Assembly: GCA_963592185.1 (NCBI GenBank)
Contig: CAVAVT010000025.1
Coordinates: forward strand, 1-25,397
DNA: 25,397 nt
Source: CAVAVT01 sp963592185
Lineage (GTDB): Bacteria; Bacillota; Negativicutes; Selenomonadales; Selenomonadaceae
Direction of reading: 5' to 3'
Shown here: in pieces, positions 1-8,245 of the stretch
Position numbering within the stretch: position 1 is the stretch's first letter
How the letters are laid out: each line of letters opens with the position of its first letter
Translations under genes and position numbers: made by a program
Notes under the pieces: generated by a model
What the model was told of the DNA's origin: nothing
The model's database searches: none
Seen by the model: the letters and a program-made list of their open reading frames with translations, nothing else

Positions 1-638
1 ACCGTTTTTTCCAATTCAATAGTCTCCATCATCCCATCCAAATGATGAATATCATTAATCGTCCTGACAGTAAAGACACCATCATGACAATCGACAACAC
101 TTACCGCCGTATTATCCTGTCTGAGTGTCCACATATACTTTAAATCCATATGCAAAATCCACACCAGCATAGTACGGATTACTCCTCCATGGGCTGCTAT
201 AGCGATGGTTTTGCCTTTGTTTTCTGCTATTACTTCCTTAAGCCGCTTTACAGCTCTGTCCTGCACGTCCTGAAAACCTTCTCCATTGGGCATTCTTACC
301 TTGTCAGGGTCAGTAAAAAATTTATCTATCATATTGGGCCAGCCCTGACAAATCTGATCATAGGTCAGACCTTCCCAATCTCCGAAGAAAATCTCCCTAA
401 ATGCACTGTCTGGATGAACCTCAAGCCCAAATCTTCTGCCAAAGGTCTCGGCTGTTTCACGTGCACGGTCTAAATCACTGGAGTAAATAACATCTACATT
501 TTTTACAGGAAATTTTTCTGCCAATGCAGCTGCCTGTCTGCGTCCAACATCTGAAAGAGGAACGTTTGCCTGTCCCTGATATCGTCCTAATTTATTCCAT
601 TCGGTCTGTCCATGTCTGACAAATATTATCTGTGTCAT
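1..638 (-). CDS. cobC: Histidine phosphatase, probable alpha-ribazole-5'-phosphate phosphatase (partial, 3' end cut by window)
   Basis: The reading frame opens with ATG at 638 and stays open to the left edge (212 codons seen, C-terminus missing). The N-terminus carries the phosphoglycerate-mutase/acid-phosphatase signature FVRHGQTEWN, with phospho-accepting His9. The other pocket residues expected of the family are visible: Arg58 in SSDLDRARET, Glu82 in FREIFFGDWEG and His150 in AAHGGVIR. In this family CobC removes phosphate from alpha-ribazole-5'-phosphate or from cobalamin-5'-phosphate at the end of B12 synthesis. The sequence alone cannot separate it from other small-molecule phosphatases; the call rests on its place as last visible gene of a cob cluster. 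The start overlaps the upstream cobD stop (ATGA) and has a GGAGG site 7 nt before it, so coupling with cobD is likely. Confidence 0.85.
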   Translation of the reverse strand, partial: MTQIIFVRHGQTEWNKLGRYQGQANVPLSDVGRRQAAALAEKFPVKNVDVIYSSDLDRARETAETFGRRFGLEVHPDSAFREIFFGDWEGLTYDQICQGWPNMIDKFFTDPDKVRMPNGEGFQDVQDRAVKRLKEVIAENKGKTIAIAAHGGVIRTMLVWILHMDLKYMWTLRQDNTAVSVVDCHDGVFTVRTINDIHHLDGMMETIELEKT

Positions 639-1723
639 GAAAATACCTCCCTAAGTGCCTTTGCCACTATATCATTCGACTTTTCATCCCGTATAGCAAT
701 ACGTATATAACTCAGATTTTCCAAGCCCGGATAGTTGCTGCAATCCCTTATAAGTATACCTCTGTCCCTCATTTTTTTCACAGCTTTAAAGGCTTTCATG
801 CCTGTTTTTGAAATATCTATCAGCATGTAGTTCACTGTAGGATTAAGGGGCTGCAGTCCTTGAATTTCTTTTATTTTTTTATAAAATTCTTCTTTTTCCC
901 GTAAAATCCAGTTCAGGGTTTTCTCCTGATAAGCCCTGTCCGACAGTGCTGCTTCCCCAGCTTTTTGCGCCAGTGAGTTCACATTCCATACATCCCGTCC
1001 TCTTTTAAGCTTTTCAATAAGCTTTATTGATCCTGCCCCAAATCCAAGTCTAAGACCAGGAACAGCATAAAATTTTGTAAGGGAATGTATAACAAATACA
1101 TGATCATCCTGCACAGCCTCTTGCAAAATCGAATATTTTTCTGACTCTGCCACAAAGTCCATGAAGGATTCATCTATTAAAATCAATATGTTTTTTTCTC
1201 TGGCAAAATTAATAAAATCCAGCATTATATCCTTTGGTATTAGTCTGCCTGTAGGATTATCCGGATTTCCTATAGCTACGCAGTCTCCACTTTTTAGGAT
1301 GGACTTAAGCTTCTCAAAATCGATTTTAAAACTATCAGCTGGAGATAAGTGGAAATATTTAACAGGAATTTTCGCCCCAGCTGCTGCCCGTTCATACTCA
1401 CTAAAGCTTGGCACAGGTATTACAACACGTTTTGGCTTTATGCATTGAAAAAAAATGTATAAAAGCTCCGTTGCCCCATTTCCAGGTATTATTCCACTAA
1501 CAGGAATCCCATAATGCTTACCAATTGCCTTGCATAGCTCCATGCTGTCCGGCTCAGGATAATGCTCAAGAAAGTCTATATTTGAATTTATCGCTTTTTT
1601 TACAGATTCCGGCACACCAAAGGGATTTATATTTGCGCTAAAATCCAGCCAGCCTCCCTTTGGAGCATCATTTCCATATATATTTCCGCCATGCTGGAAT
1701 TTTTCTATTGGCCCATTTCCCAT
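635..1723 (-). CDS. cobD: L-threonine-O-3-phosphate decarboxylase (PLP enzyme)
   Basis: This is a fold-type I aminotransferase-like protein of 362 aa, the usual size for CobD. It should decarboxylate threonine phosphate to (R)-1-amino-2-propanol phosphate, which CbiB attaches to the corrin ring. The N-terminal HGGNIYG segment and DFSANINPFGVP are typical of CobD. GNPDNPTG (152-159) and D184 in LIDESF contact PLP, and K217 in SLTKFYAVPGLRLGFG is the Schiff-base lysine. HisC-type aminotransferases are close relatives; the neighbours decide for CobD. The ATG has AAGGAG 8 nt upstream. Its stop overlaps the next gene by 4 nt, and it lies 30 nt after cobS. Confidence 0.9.
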   Translation of the reverse strand: MGNGPIEKFQHGGNIYGNDAPKGGWLDFSANINPFGVPESVKKAINSNIDFLEHYPEPDSMELCKAIGKHYGIPVSGIIPGNGATELLYIFFQCIKPKRVVIPVPSFSEYERAAAGAKIPVKYFHLSPADSFKIDFEKLKSILKSGDCVAIGNPDNPTGRLIPKDIMLDFINFAREKNILILIDESFMDFVAESEKYSILQEAVQDDHVFVIHSLTKFYAVPGLRLGFGAGSIKLIEKLKRGRDVWNVNSLAQKAGEAALSDRAYQEKTLNWILREKEEFYKKIKEIQGLQPLNPTVNYMLIDISKTGMKAFKAVKKMRDRGILIRDCSNYPGLENLSYIRIAIRDEKSNDIVAKALREVFS

Positions 1724-1753
1724 TGACGTTACTCCTTGTAAAAATTTCCCTAG

Positions 1754-2545
1754 TTATACCAGAAAAACCACCAAAACTGCCAGCTCGCTTAAAAGTGTAA
1801 TGGCCCCATAGGTATCCCCGGTCAGTCCCCCCAGAAGATTCGTGAGCCATACACCAAGCTGTCTGGTTACTACAGCCCCGACCAAAAGAGCTGCCACAGC
1901 ATACATTAGGAAGCCGTGAACCCATGAACAGCCAAGAGCGGTCAATACAGCTGCCGCTATGGCAAAGATCATTGCCACATATGCAAATGCTATGGTCAGG
2001 CTTTTCTTGCTGGCGTAATTTGCAAAAGCTTTCCCCATTCCCTCCGGCCTTGCATAGGGAAAAGATATAACTGAAACTGTCATCATTAGTCTTCCTACAA
2101 TGGGCATAACGAATACTGCAGCAGGAAGTCTTTCAGCTGGAATATCATATAATACCGCCGACTGGAAAAATAGATACAGTATGAAAGCTGTAACTCCCAT
2201 GGACCCCACCCGGCTGTCCTTCATGATTTCAAGCATCCTGTCCCTTTCACGCCCTGACAGAACTCCGTCCATGGTATCCATAAACCCATCTGAATGAATT
2301 CCTCCTGTAAGCAGCAGTGGCAATGCCAAAAGCATTATTTTTGCCACATGCTCTGGAACGGTCATTCCTGCATTTGGCAAAAAGATACAAAAAACATACG
2401 CTACTGCGGCATACATACAGCCCAGTACCGCCCCCACAATTGGAAAAGTCTTTACACTGGCCCCAAAATCCTCCATAGACCAGACTTCCTGCCGTACCAC
2501 TTTTATTCTTGTTAAAAATTGCAATGCTATCAAAAAAGGCCGCAT
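1754..2545 (-). CDS. cobS: Adenosylcobinamide-GDP ribazoletransferase (cobalamin synthase)
   Basis: An integral membrane protein of 263 aa that joins adenosylcobinamide-GDP with alpha-ribazole (phosphate), the final assembly reaction of the B12 nucleotide loop. It begins MRPFLIALQFLTRI, as CobS proteins do, and contains the conserved acidic stretch SDGFMDTMDGVLSGRER followed by KDSRVGSMGV, the Mg-binding region of this CDP-alcohol-transferase-like family. Several hydrophobic segments follow. An in-frame ATG lies 18 nt further upstream, but it precedes the GGAGG ribosome site. The ATG at 2545, 7 nt after GGAGG and 2 nt after the cbiB stop (TGATAATG), is therefore preferred. Stop-restart coupling with cbiB is likely. 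Confidence 0.93.
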   Translation of the reverse strand: MRPFLIALQFLTRIKVVRQEVWSMEDFGASVKTFPIVGAVLGCMYAAVAYVFCIFLPNAGMTVPEHVAKIMLLALPLLLTGGIHSDGFMDTMDGVLSGRERDRMLEIMKDSRVGSMGVTAFILYLFFQSAVLYDIPAERLPAAVFVMPIVGRLMMTVSVISFPYARPEGMGKAFANYASKKSLTIAFAYVAMIFAIAAAVLTALGCSWVHGFLMYAVAALLVGAVVTRQLGVWLTNLLGGLTGDTYGAITLLSELAVLVVFLV

Positions 2546-2547
2546 TA

Positions 2548-3495
2548 TCACACCTCCAAACACACGAGCCAGCTAATTGCTATAAATAGAACGGTATTAA
2601 CATACATAAGCATAACAGCCTCATATATTTTTTTCCTAGTTAATACCTCTATATTATCTCCCATATAGGCACGAAAGGATTTTTTTCCAAAATAATAATT
2701 AAATCCACCTAGACGAATATTAAGCGCCCCGGCGGTGGAGGCTTCTGGATATCCTCCATTGGGGCTTGGATGTCCCGAGGCATCCCTCACCATTATTTTC
2801 CATGAATTTTTCCAATTATAATTCATAAGCATGGCTGAAACTACCGTCAAAATTCCTGTTATTCTTGCCGGAATTATATTAAGCACATCGTCAACTCTTG
2901 CAGCTGCTCTGCCAAAATAGAGATACTTTTCATTTTTGTACCCCAGCATGGAATCCATAGTATTTGCAGCTCTATAAAGTGCCGCCATAGGAACTCCCCC
3001 TATAAAATAAAAAAATAAGGGAGCAATAATTCCATCCACGGTATTTTCTGCAATGGTTTCCACCGTAGCTCTGGTAATCTCAGCTTCATCCAAGGCATCA
3101 GTATCCCTGCCTACAATCCAGCCAACTTTCCGACGTGCCTCGGATAAGTCTCCTGCTTCTAATAGTTTCCTAAGCTCAAACCCAGCCTCCGCAAGAGACC
3201 TTGGACATATAAAAAAACTTAAAAGCAAAACGCCCAAAATGTCAGCACATATATTGGATAATTTCCCGGCGAGCAGGAGCAAACCATATGTTATTCCCCA
3301 GGATACAGACAATACTAGCAATACTAATATTGCCCCTTTAAATATCTGTGTATTTGGGGAATCCTCATCCCTTCTGAAGAACTTCTCCAGCCAGCCTATA
3401 AACTTGCCCATAATCACCACTGGATGCATCCCTGTCCTAGGATCTCCTATTAATGAATCGGTAAAAAAGGCCAGCACGGCCCCCAGGGGCCACAT
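2548..3495 (-). CDS. cbiB: Adenosylcobinamide-phosphate synthase, membrane protein
   Basis: A 315-aa multispanning membrane protein of the CbiB/CobD(Pseudomonas) family. It attaches aminopropanol (phosphate) to the propionate side chain of adenosylcobyric acid. Recognisable features are the N-terminal DSLIGDPRTGMHPVVIMGK block, the central GRDTDALDEAEITRATVE and ENTVDGIIAPLFFY region, AANTMDSMLGYKNE, and the C-terminal SPNGGYPEASTAGALNIRLGG, all conserved in the family. Length is normal. The ATG overlaps the cobQ stop by one base (TGATG), with an AGGGGA site about 8 nt before it. Its product is the substrate of cobU, encoded two genes upstream. Confidence 0.94.
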   Translation of the reverse strand: MWPLGAVLAFFTDSLIGDPRTGMHPVVIMGKFIGWLEKFFRRDEDSPNTQIFKGAILVLLVLSVSWGITYGLLLLAGKLSNICADILGVLLLSFFICPRSLAEAGFELRKLLEAGDLSEARRKVGWIVGRDTDALDEAEITRATVETIAENTVDGIIAPLFFYFIGGVPMAALYRAANTMDSMLGYKNEKYLYFGRAAARVDDVLNIIPARITGILTVVSAMLMNYNWKNSWKIMVRDASGHPSPNGGYPEASTAGALNIRLGGFNYYFGKKSFRAYMGDNIEVLTRKKIYEAVMLMYVNTVLFIAISWLVCLEV

Positions 3496-5024
3496 CAGAG
3501 ATTCCCCTTCATAATTTCATCCAGCTTGGTCATATCCAGATTTTCTTCAACGATGTCCGCAAGTCGTTCATAACATGCCTGCTTCTGTGCCGCCCTATTA
3601 TAGGTTGTAGCAATTGGCTCCAGTCCCTTGCTCTCGCGGATAGCATTTATTATTCCTCTTCTAAAGACATCATTATCAAATATTCCATGAATATATGTAC
3701 CAAAAACATTATTTTTATTTGATATCAGCCCATCCCAGCGGTCACTAATTTCTCCGGATGTTCGCTCAATGTGTACAGGATGTGAAATATTCTCCTTGAA
3801 AATCGCATCTCCAACATGGATTTCATATCCCTTGATTCCCTCAGCAAAAATCTTCCGTCCTAAGAAATTCATATTGCAGGATGCTTCCACCTGAACAGTA
3901 TGTTTTTCAATTCCAAAAACAGTACTCATTGGAAGGAGCCCCAATCCCTCGATAGCTCCATTTTCCGACTCTGTATGCTGGGGATCCTCAATCCGGGTCC
4001 CCAGCATCTGATATCCGCCGCATATTCCAATTACTGGAACACCCTTTCCGGCACATTCTTTTATTGTATCAGCCATACCGGTGTCCATTAGCCATCGCAT
4101 ATCCCCTGTTGTATTCTTGCTTCCGGGGATTATTATTGCATCATAATGTTCCAGTTCTTCCTTGGAATTAATATAATCCAGTCCAACGTCAGGCTCTTCC
4201 TCAAGACTATCAAAATCCGTAAAATTAGACAGCTTCGGCAGCCTGAGGACGCAGATTCTCACATCACTATCTGCATCACTTTTTTCAGCCAGCTTATCCT
4301 GAAGAGATACCGAATCTTCATCATCAATTCCCAAATGGTCTATATATGGCAGGATTCCCAGCACAGGCTTGCCTGTTTTTTTCTCCAAAAATTCCACCGC
4401 CGGCTGGAAAAGACTTACATCGCCTCTGAATTTATTGACAATAAGTCCCTTTACCAAAGCCCGTTCATCCGGCTCTAAAAGCTCCAATGTACCAACCAAT
4501 GATGCCAATGCTCCGCCCCGGTCAATATCAGCCACAAGGAGCACTGGGGCATTTAAATACTTTGCTACACGCATATTTACTATATCATGGTCTCTGAGGT
4601 TGACTTCTGCAGGGCTTCCAGCTCCTTCGATAACAATGGTATCATATTCATTTGATAACCTTCCCAGTGCAGCCTTCACATTGTCAAATGCCTTCAGAGA
4701 ATAACCCTTATGATATTCCCTGGCGGATAGATTCCCCACAGGTTTTCCATTAATGATTACCTGTGACTTTGAATCTCCTGTAGGCTTTAAAAGAACCGGA
4801 TTCATGTCCACTTCCGGTTCGAGGCCTGCCGCCTCTGCCTGTGCCACCTGTGCCCGGCCCATCTCCAGCCCGTCCTGGGTAACATATGAATTTAATGCCA
4901 TGTTCTGGGCCTTAAAGGGCGCTACAGCATAACCTCGTCTATAAAAAATACGGCACAGTGCTGTAACCAGTATGCTTTTTCCCACATGGGAGCCTGTTCC
5001 CTGCAGCATTATATATTTAGACAT
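3495..5024 (-). CDS. cobQ: Cobyric acid synthase, glutamine-dependent amidase
   Basis: A 509-aa protein (also called CbiP) that amidates four carboxylates (b, d, e, g) of adenosylcobyrinic acid a,c-diamide using glutamine and ATP. The N-terminal dethiobiotin-synthetase-like ATPase domain starts MLQGTGSHVGKS, with a deviant P-loop typical of the family, followed by PFKAQNMALNSYVT. The C-terminal class I-like glutaminase domain has the nucleophile Cys335 in GICGGYQMLG and the His in GTYIHGIFDN. Length is usual for CobQ. The ATG follows AGGGAG at 8 nt spacing and overlaps the cobU stop by 8 nt (ATGTCTAA). Confidence 0.96.
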   Translation of the reverse strand: MSKYIMLQGTGSHVGKSILVTALCRIFYRRGYAVAPFKAQNMALNSYVTQDGLEMGRAQVAQAEAAGLEPEVDMNPVLLKPTGDSKSQVIINGKPVGNLSAREYHKGYSLKAFDNVKAALGRLSNEYDTIVIEGAGSPAEVNLRDHDIVNMRVAKYLNAPVLLVADIDRGGALASLVGTLELLEPDERALVKGLIVNKFRGDVSLFQPAVEFLEKKTGKPVLGILPYIDHLGIDDEDSVSLQDKLAEKSDADSDVRICVLRLPKLSNFTDFDSLEEEPDVGLDYINSKEELEHYDAIIIPGSKNTTGDMRWLMDTGMADTIKECAGKGVPVIGICGGYQMLGTRIEDPQHTESENGAIEGLGLLPMSTVFGIEKHTVQVEASCNMNFLGRKIFAEGIKGYEIHVGDAIFKENISHPVHIERTSGEISDRWDGLISNKNNVFGTYIHGIFDNDVFRRGIINAIRESKGLEPIATTYNRAAQKQACYERLADIVEENLDMTKLDEIMKGNL

Positions 5025-5610
5025 TTCCCAATCTCCCTTGCAATGATTTTAGCTCTATCGGTATTCCGCTCACTGAAAGCCATACTTCATCAGCCGCTCC
5101 TGCCACCAGCTGATTGGCAAGTCCAGCCAGATCCCTGTATTCACGGCCCAGGGCTGTTTCTGGAACTATTCCAGCTCCAACCTCGTTGGTAACAAATATA
5201 ACTGTTCCGTGGAAATTAACTGCAGAATTAATGAGCTTTTCAATTTCCACCTTAAGGATAGCATAATCCCTTCTTGACTGTTCATAGGATGAAATTTCAG
5301 AAGCATTTTTCTCATCAAAGTTTTTGCAGAGCAAATTGCTTATATAGATGGTCAGGCAGTCAAATAATATTAAATCACAGTATTTGCCAGCCTCTTCGAT
5401 GGTTTTTTCTGCTTCAAAGGGTGCTTCAAATGTCATCCATCCCAAGGGTCTTCTATTTCTATGGAGATCCACACGGTAACGCATTTCCTCATCAAAAATC
5501 TGAGATGTTGCTATGTAGGCTATATTTTCTCCCAATTTCTCCGCATATTTTTCAGCAAATCCACTCTTTCCGCTTCTGGCGCCGCCAGTTACCAAGATAA
5601 TTTTCCCCAC
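5017..5610 (-). CDS. cobU: Adenosylcobinamide kinase / adenosylcobinamide-phosphate guanylyltransferase
   Basis: CobU phosphorylates adenosylcobinamide and then transfers GMP to it, giving the AdoCbi-GDP used by CobS. Visible motifs are the P-loop GGARSGKS (residues 9-16), HRNRRPLGWMTFEAP with the guanylylated-His region, FDCLTIYISNLL, FVTNEVGAGIVPE, and a C-terminal AGLANQLVAGAADEVWLSVSGIP. I chose the GTG at 5610, giving MGKIILVTGGARSGKS. It matches the usual short N-terminus and has AAAGGA about 10 nt upstream. A TTG at 5631 would add seven residues but has no ribosome site. This is the first cob gene of the cluster, 96 nt after the preceding gene with this start. Confidence 0.9.
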   Translation of the reverse strand: MGKIILVTGGARSGKSGFAEKYAEKLGENIAYIATSQIFDEEMRYRVDLHRNRRPLGWMTFEAPFEAEKTIEEAGKYCDLILFDCLTIYISNLLCKNFDEKNASEISSYEQSRRDYAILKVEIEKLINSAVNFHGTVIFVTNEVGAGIVPETALGREYRDLAGLANQLVAGAADEVWLSVSGIPIELKSLQGRLGNV

Positions 5611-5706
5611 AGCTATCCCATCCTTTGCCAATATAGGAAAAGCCCTGCATCACATCACCAAAATGGCTCAGTACAAGCAGAGCTTTGCTATTCCATTAAA
5701 AATACT
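5611..5706 (-). other. Gap before cobU; no clear promoter, riboswitch or terminator
   Basis: This is the largest gap between 16.1 kb and the left edge (96 nt). On the minus strand it can fold only a weak interrupted hairpin (GCTC/GAGC flanked by AATG/CATT) followed by a short TTTTGG. I do not consider that a convincing terminator. A TATATT lies just before cobU but without a good -35. The gap is too short for a B12 riboswitch, and I do not see a B12-box-like sequence. Whether cobU has its own promoter is undecided. Confidence 0.3.
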
Positions 5707-6693
5707 TTATTTATCCAGCTGCCGCTGTAATATTTCTCTTCCGAAAATGGTCAGGGTGAAGTACAAACCTATGAGGAACGGAATGTACTCCGCAAACAGA
5801 CGCCAGGAAACAGCAAGAATTCCTACTGTTCCTGCAGGCACCATGGAAGTGAACAGCAGCACAAAGCCACCCTCAGCTATTCCAGAGCCTCCTGGTGTTG
5901 GTGAAAAATAAAGCAGCATATTCAAAAATATCATGCGGCCCATTACAGTAACCCAGTCAACCTCAACGCCCAATCCCAGCATAAGCATTGGAACAACCAT
6001 ATATATACATATGAGGCTGAGTCCTGACTCGATGAAAACCCTTACCATACTTAAGGGCGCATCTGCCAGAAGCTTAACCGCTTTCTTGCTGTCCGAGTAA
6101 AAGGCTGTGAATTTTGACTTCTTGTTTTCCGGAAGCTTTTTTTCAATCTTTGCAGCAAAGTAATCCAGAAAATCCGTCTTAAAAGCCCATACAATAAAGA
6201 CGATGCCCACGAAAGCAAGTACAGATATTATCATCAATGTGAGATTTGACACACCGGGAAGAATATTATCATCATGTAAAAAGATAAAGGGCATACAGCA
6301 TACTAGAAATAATATTGAAACCAGTGTCCTGACAATGACCATTATTGTGGCCTTGCCTGAAGGGACCCCGGCATGGCGCAGAAACATAAGCTGGGCAACA
6401 GCTCCTGCCGAGGCTCCCGGCCCCAGCATTGCCAAAAAGTAATTTCCAAAAACTACCTGCACAGCCTGTTTCAGTGTAATATGCTCATTGGATATTTTTA
6501 CCATATGCATAAGCCTAGTACCATCCAGCACAAGGCCAAGTCCCACAAAGGCAATAGCCAGTGCCACAGACCAAGGCTTAAATACTGTTATATTCGTAAT
6601 TGTATTGATATCCACAGTAAAATAAATTACCGCTCCAGATATAGCAAATACAAAAAGAATAAGCAGCAGCATACGTGCATATATCTTATTCAT
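5707..6693 (-). CDS. Flippase-like membrane protein, LPG-synthase TM / UPF0104 (HpnL-like) family
   Basis: A 328-aa polytopic membrane protein with about eight hydrophobic segments. It resembles the N-terminal transmembrane domain of MprF (lysylphosphatidylglycerol synthase) and the stand-alone UPF0104/HpnL proteins. The diagnostic element is SPTPGGSGIAEGGF at about 264-277; FLAMLGPGASAGAVAQLMFLR near 86-106 is the other conserved block. No soluble aminoacyl-transferase domain is attached, so lipid lysylation is not indicated; a role in moving a lipid or polyprenyl-linked sugar is possible but unproven. The start ATG overlaps the deacetylase stop by 8 nt (ATGAATAA) with AAGGAG 7 nt upstream, so the two are probably made together. 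Confidence 0.8.
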   Translation of the reverse strand: MNKIYARMLLLILFVFAISGAVIYFTVDINTITNITVFKPWSVALAIAFVGLGLVLDGTRLMHMVKISNEHITLKQAVQVVFGNYFLAMLGPGASAGAVAQLMFLRHAGVPSGKATIMVIVRTLVSILFLVCCMPFIFLHDDNILPGVSNLTLMIISVLAFVGIVFIVWAFKTDFLDYFAAKIEKKLPENKKSKFTAFYSDSKKAVKLLADAPLSMVRVFIESGLSLICIYMVVPMLMLGLGVEVDWVTVMGRMIFLNMLLYFSPTPGGSGIAEGGFVLLFTSMVPAGTVGILAVSWRLFAEYIPFLIGLYFTLTIFGREILQRQLDK

Positions 6694-7540
6694 CAGATAA
6701 CTCCTTAAATGAACACAGCTGTATTCCTTCTTCAGCTATGTACTTCATTGTTTCCTCCGATGTGACAGACTCCAGCTCCTGCTCCCAATGATACTGCCAG
6801 TCATAAACTGACCCAAGGGCAGCATTATCCATTCCAGGATGAACCATTATCTCGGATACCCCATCCGGAAGAGCCTTCAAAATTCTAGTGAAATATTCCT
6901 GCTTCATTGAACCGCCTGCCAGCATTCCAAAGAATGCATTTGGCATTAAAAATCCGGCTTTTCTGGCTTTTATTGCTGCCAGTTCGGCGCAAAAAGTAAG
7001 CCCACATTTAGCTGCAAAACGGAACATGGGAGCGGAAAAACCTCCTGTAAAAAGGCATTTTTCCCCGGGAAATCTCATCCTATGGATATTATGCTTCTTT
7101 CCAAGCTCAATTACAATATCTATAACCTTGGGGAGCACATGCAGATGCTGGTGGCTGTCAATTTCAGACAGCTCAACTCCCAAAGATTCTATTCTTGAAA
7201 TCTGAGCTTCACATTCTGCATATACCTCATCCATCCGTATACCGCCGGCAACAAAACGCTTTATAAAGGCAATGTGGTCCGGCAGAAAATATCCTTCGTC
7301 ATTAACAAGACTAGGGACCTTATCCGGAGGAAGAACCGGCTTTTCCGCTACCAAGGTCAGGTGTGCCCCTACCCCAAGACCAGGATTTTCCCTTGCCAGC
7401 TCTGCAGCTTCCTCTGCCGCCCTGCCAGAGGCCATAAAGGAGGTACTTCTAAGGCAGCCTTCCCTGTAGCCCTTAATAACAGCCTGATTTACAGCCGTAT
7501 GAAGTCCAAAATCATCGGCATTAACAATAAGCTTTTTCAA
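6686..7540 (-). CDS. YdjC/ChbG-family carbohydrate deacetylase, HpnK-like
   Basis: A 284-aa protein of the YdjC/ChbG family, metal-dependent deacetylases of N-acetylated sugars. The N-terminal NADDFG (7-12) supplies the metal-binding Asp. His60 in GVGAHLTL and the His cluster in DSHQHLHVLP (H130, H132, H134) fit the rest of the metal site. The segment from AAEEAAELARENPGLGVG onward resembles HpnK, the form found in hopanoid loci, more than chitooligosaccharide deacetylase ChbG, but no other hopanoid gene is present here. The substrate is unknown. Translation appears to start at TTG (7540), about 10 nt after GGAGG, which lies inside the end of queC. It overlaps the membrane protein gene that follows. 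Confidence 0.8.
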   Translation of the reverse strand: MKKLIVNADDFGLHTAVNQAVIKGYREGCLRSTSFMASGRAAEEAAELARENPGLGVGAHLTLVAEKPVLPPDKVPSLVNDEGYFLPDHIAFIKRFVAGGIRMDEVYAECEAQISRIESLGVELSEIDSHQHLHVLPKVIDIVIELGKKHNIHRMRFPGEKCLFTGGFSAPMFRFAAKCGLTFCAELAAIKARKAGFLMPNAFFGMLAGGSMKQEYFTRILKALPDGVSEIMVHPGMDNAALGSVYDWQYHWEQELESVTSEETMKYIAEEGIQLCSFKELSDE

Positions 7541-7542
7541 AA

Positions 7543-8229
7543 TCAGATACCCTCCAGGGTCTCATATTCAATAGGATCCTTGTATCCAGCTTCCTTGAAG
7601 CCCTGCAGTCTGAGCTTGCAGCTGTCGCAAACTCCGCAGGCCTTTTCGCCACCCTTGTAGCAGCTATGTGTAAACTGCAGCGGAGCCTCAAGCTCCATTC
7701 CAAGCTTTGCAATCTGGGACTTGGAAAGCTTCTGCAAAGGTGTTTCAATCACAATTTTCCTGTGGTCTGCCACCGCAGCCTTGGTGGAATAATCAGCCAG
7801 AGACTGGAAATGGCTGATAAACTCTGGACGGCAGTCTGGATAACCGGAATAATCCACGGAATTAACTCCGATATATACATGGTTTGCACCAAGCACTTCG
7901 GCATATCCCAAAGCATAGCTCAGGAATATCAAATTCCTTGCCGGAACATAGGTAGGAGGAATTTCCTTACGGTCAACATTCCCCATTGGAACATCTATAT
8001 TGCCGTCAGTAAGGGCAGACCCTCCAATATCCTCCATATTGGTTTCTATAATGAGATGCTTTTTGACTCCGTAATACTCCGCAATCTTTTTTGCACCCTC
8101 CAGCTCTATGCTATGACGCTGATGGTAGTTGAAGCTTATGGGATATACATCATACCCCTTGCTTTTTGCCACAGCCATGCATACTGTAGAATCTAATCCA
8201 CCTGAAAGTAAAACTACTGCCTTCTCCAA
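7543..8229 (-). CDS. queC: 7-cyano-7-deazaguanine (preQ0) synthase
   Basis: QueC converts 7-carboxy-7-deazaguanine, ammonia and ATP to preQ0, the precursor of queuosine in tRNA. The PP-loop SGGLDST lies at residues 9-15. GVNSVDYSGYPDCRPEF follows in the middle, and a C-terminal zinc site is made of C190, C198, C201 and C204 (CYKGGEKACGVCDSC). The chosen start is TTG at 8229, 7 nt after GGAGG, giving MEKAVVLLSGGLDST. A GTG at 8262 would overlap rpe and place the ribosome site inside the gene. No queD, queE or queF is visible here, so those steps must be encoded elsewhere. It follows rpe by 16 nt and precedes the deacetylase by 2 nt. Confidence 0.95.
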   Translation of the reverse strand: MEKAVVLLSGGLDSTVCMAVAKSKGYDVYPISFNYHQRHSIELEGAKKIAEYYGVKKHLIIETNMEDIGGSALTDGNIDVPMGNVDRKEIPPTYVPARNLIFLSYALGYAEVLGANHVYIGVNSVDYSGYPDCRPEFISHFQSLADYSTKAAVADHRKIVIETPLQKLSKSQIAKLGMELEAPLQFTHSCYKGGEKACGVCDSCKLRLQGFKEAGYKDPIEYETLEGI

Positions 8230-8245
8230 AATTGTACCTCCCAAA

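Noticed and set aside
150..473. Plus-strand open frame at the left edge
   Set aside because: Antisense to the cobC-like phosphatase, whose motifs are clear on the minus strand.
1668..1925. Minus-strand 85-codon frame between cobD and cobS
   Set aside because: It overlaps both genes in another frame, and its sequence is simply cobS and cobD read out of frame.
5632..5706. Cobalamin riboswitch or promoter in front of cobU
   Set aside because: The gap is too short for a riboswitch and shows no B12-box-like sequence; -10/-35 candidates are poor and badly spaced.
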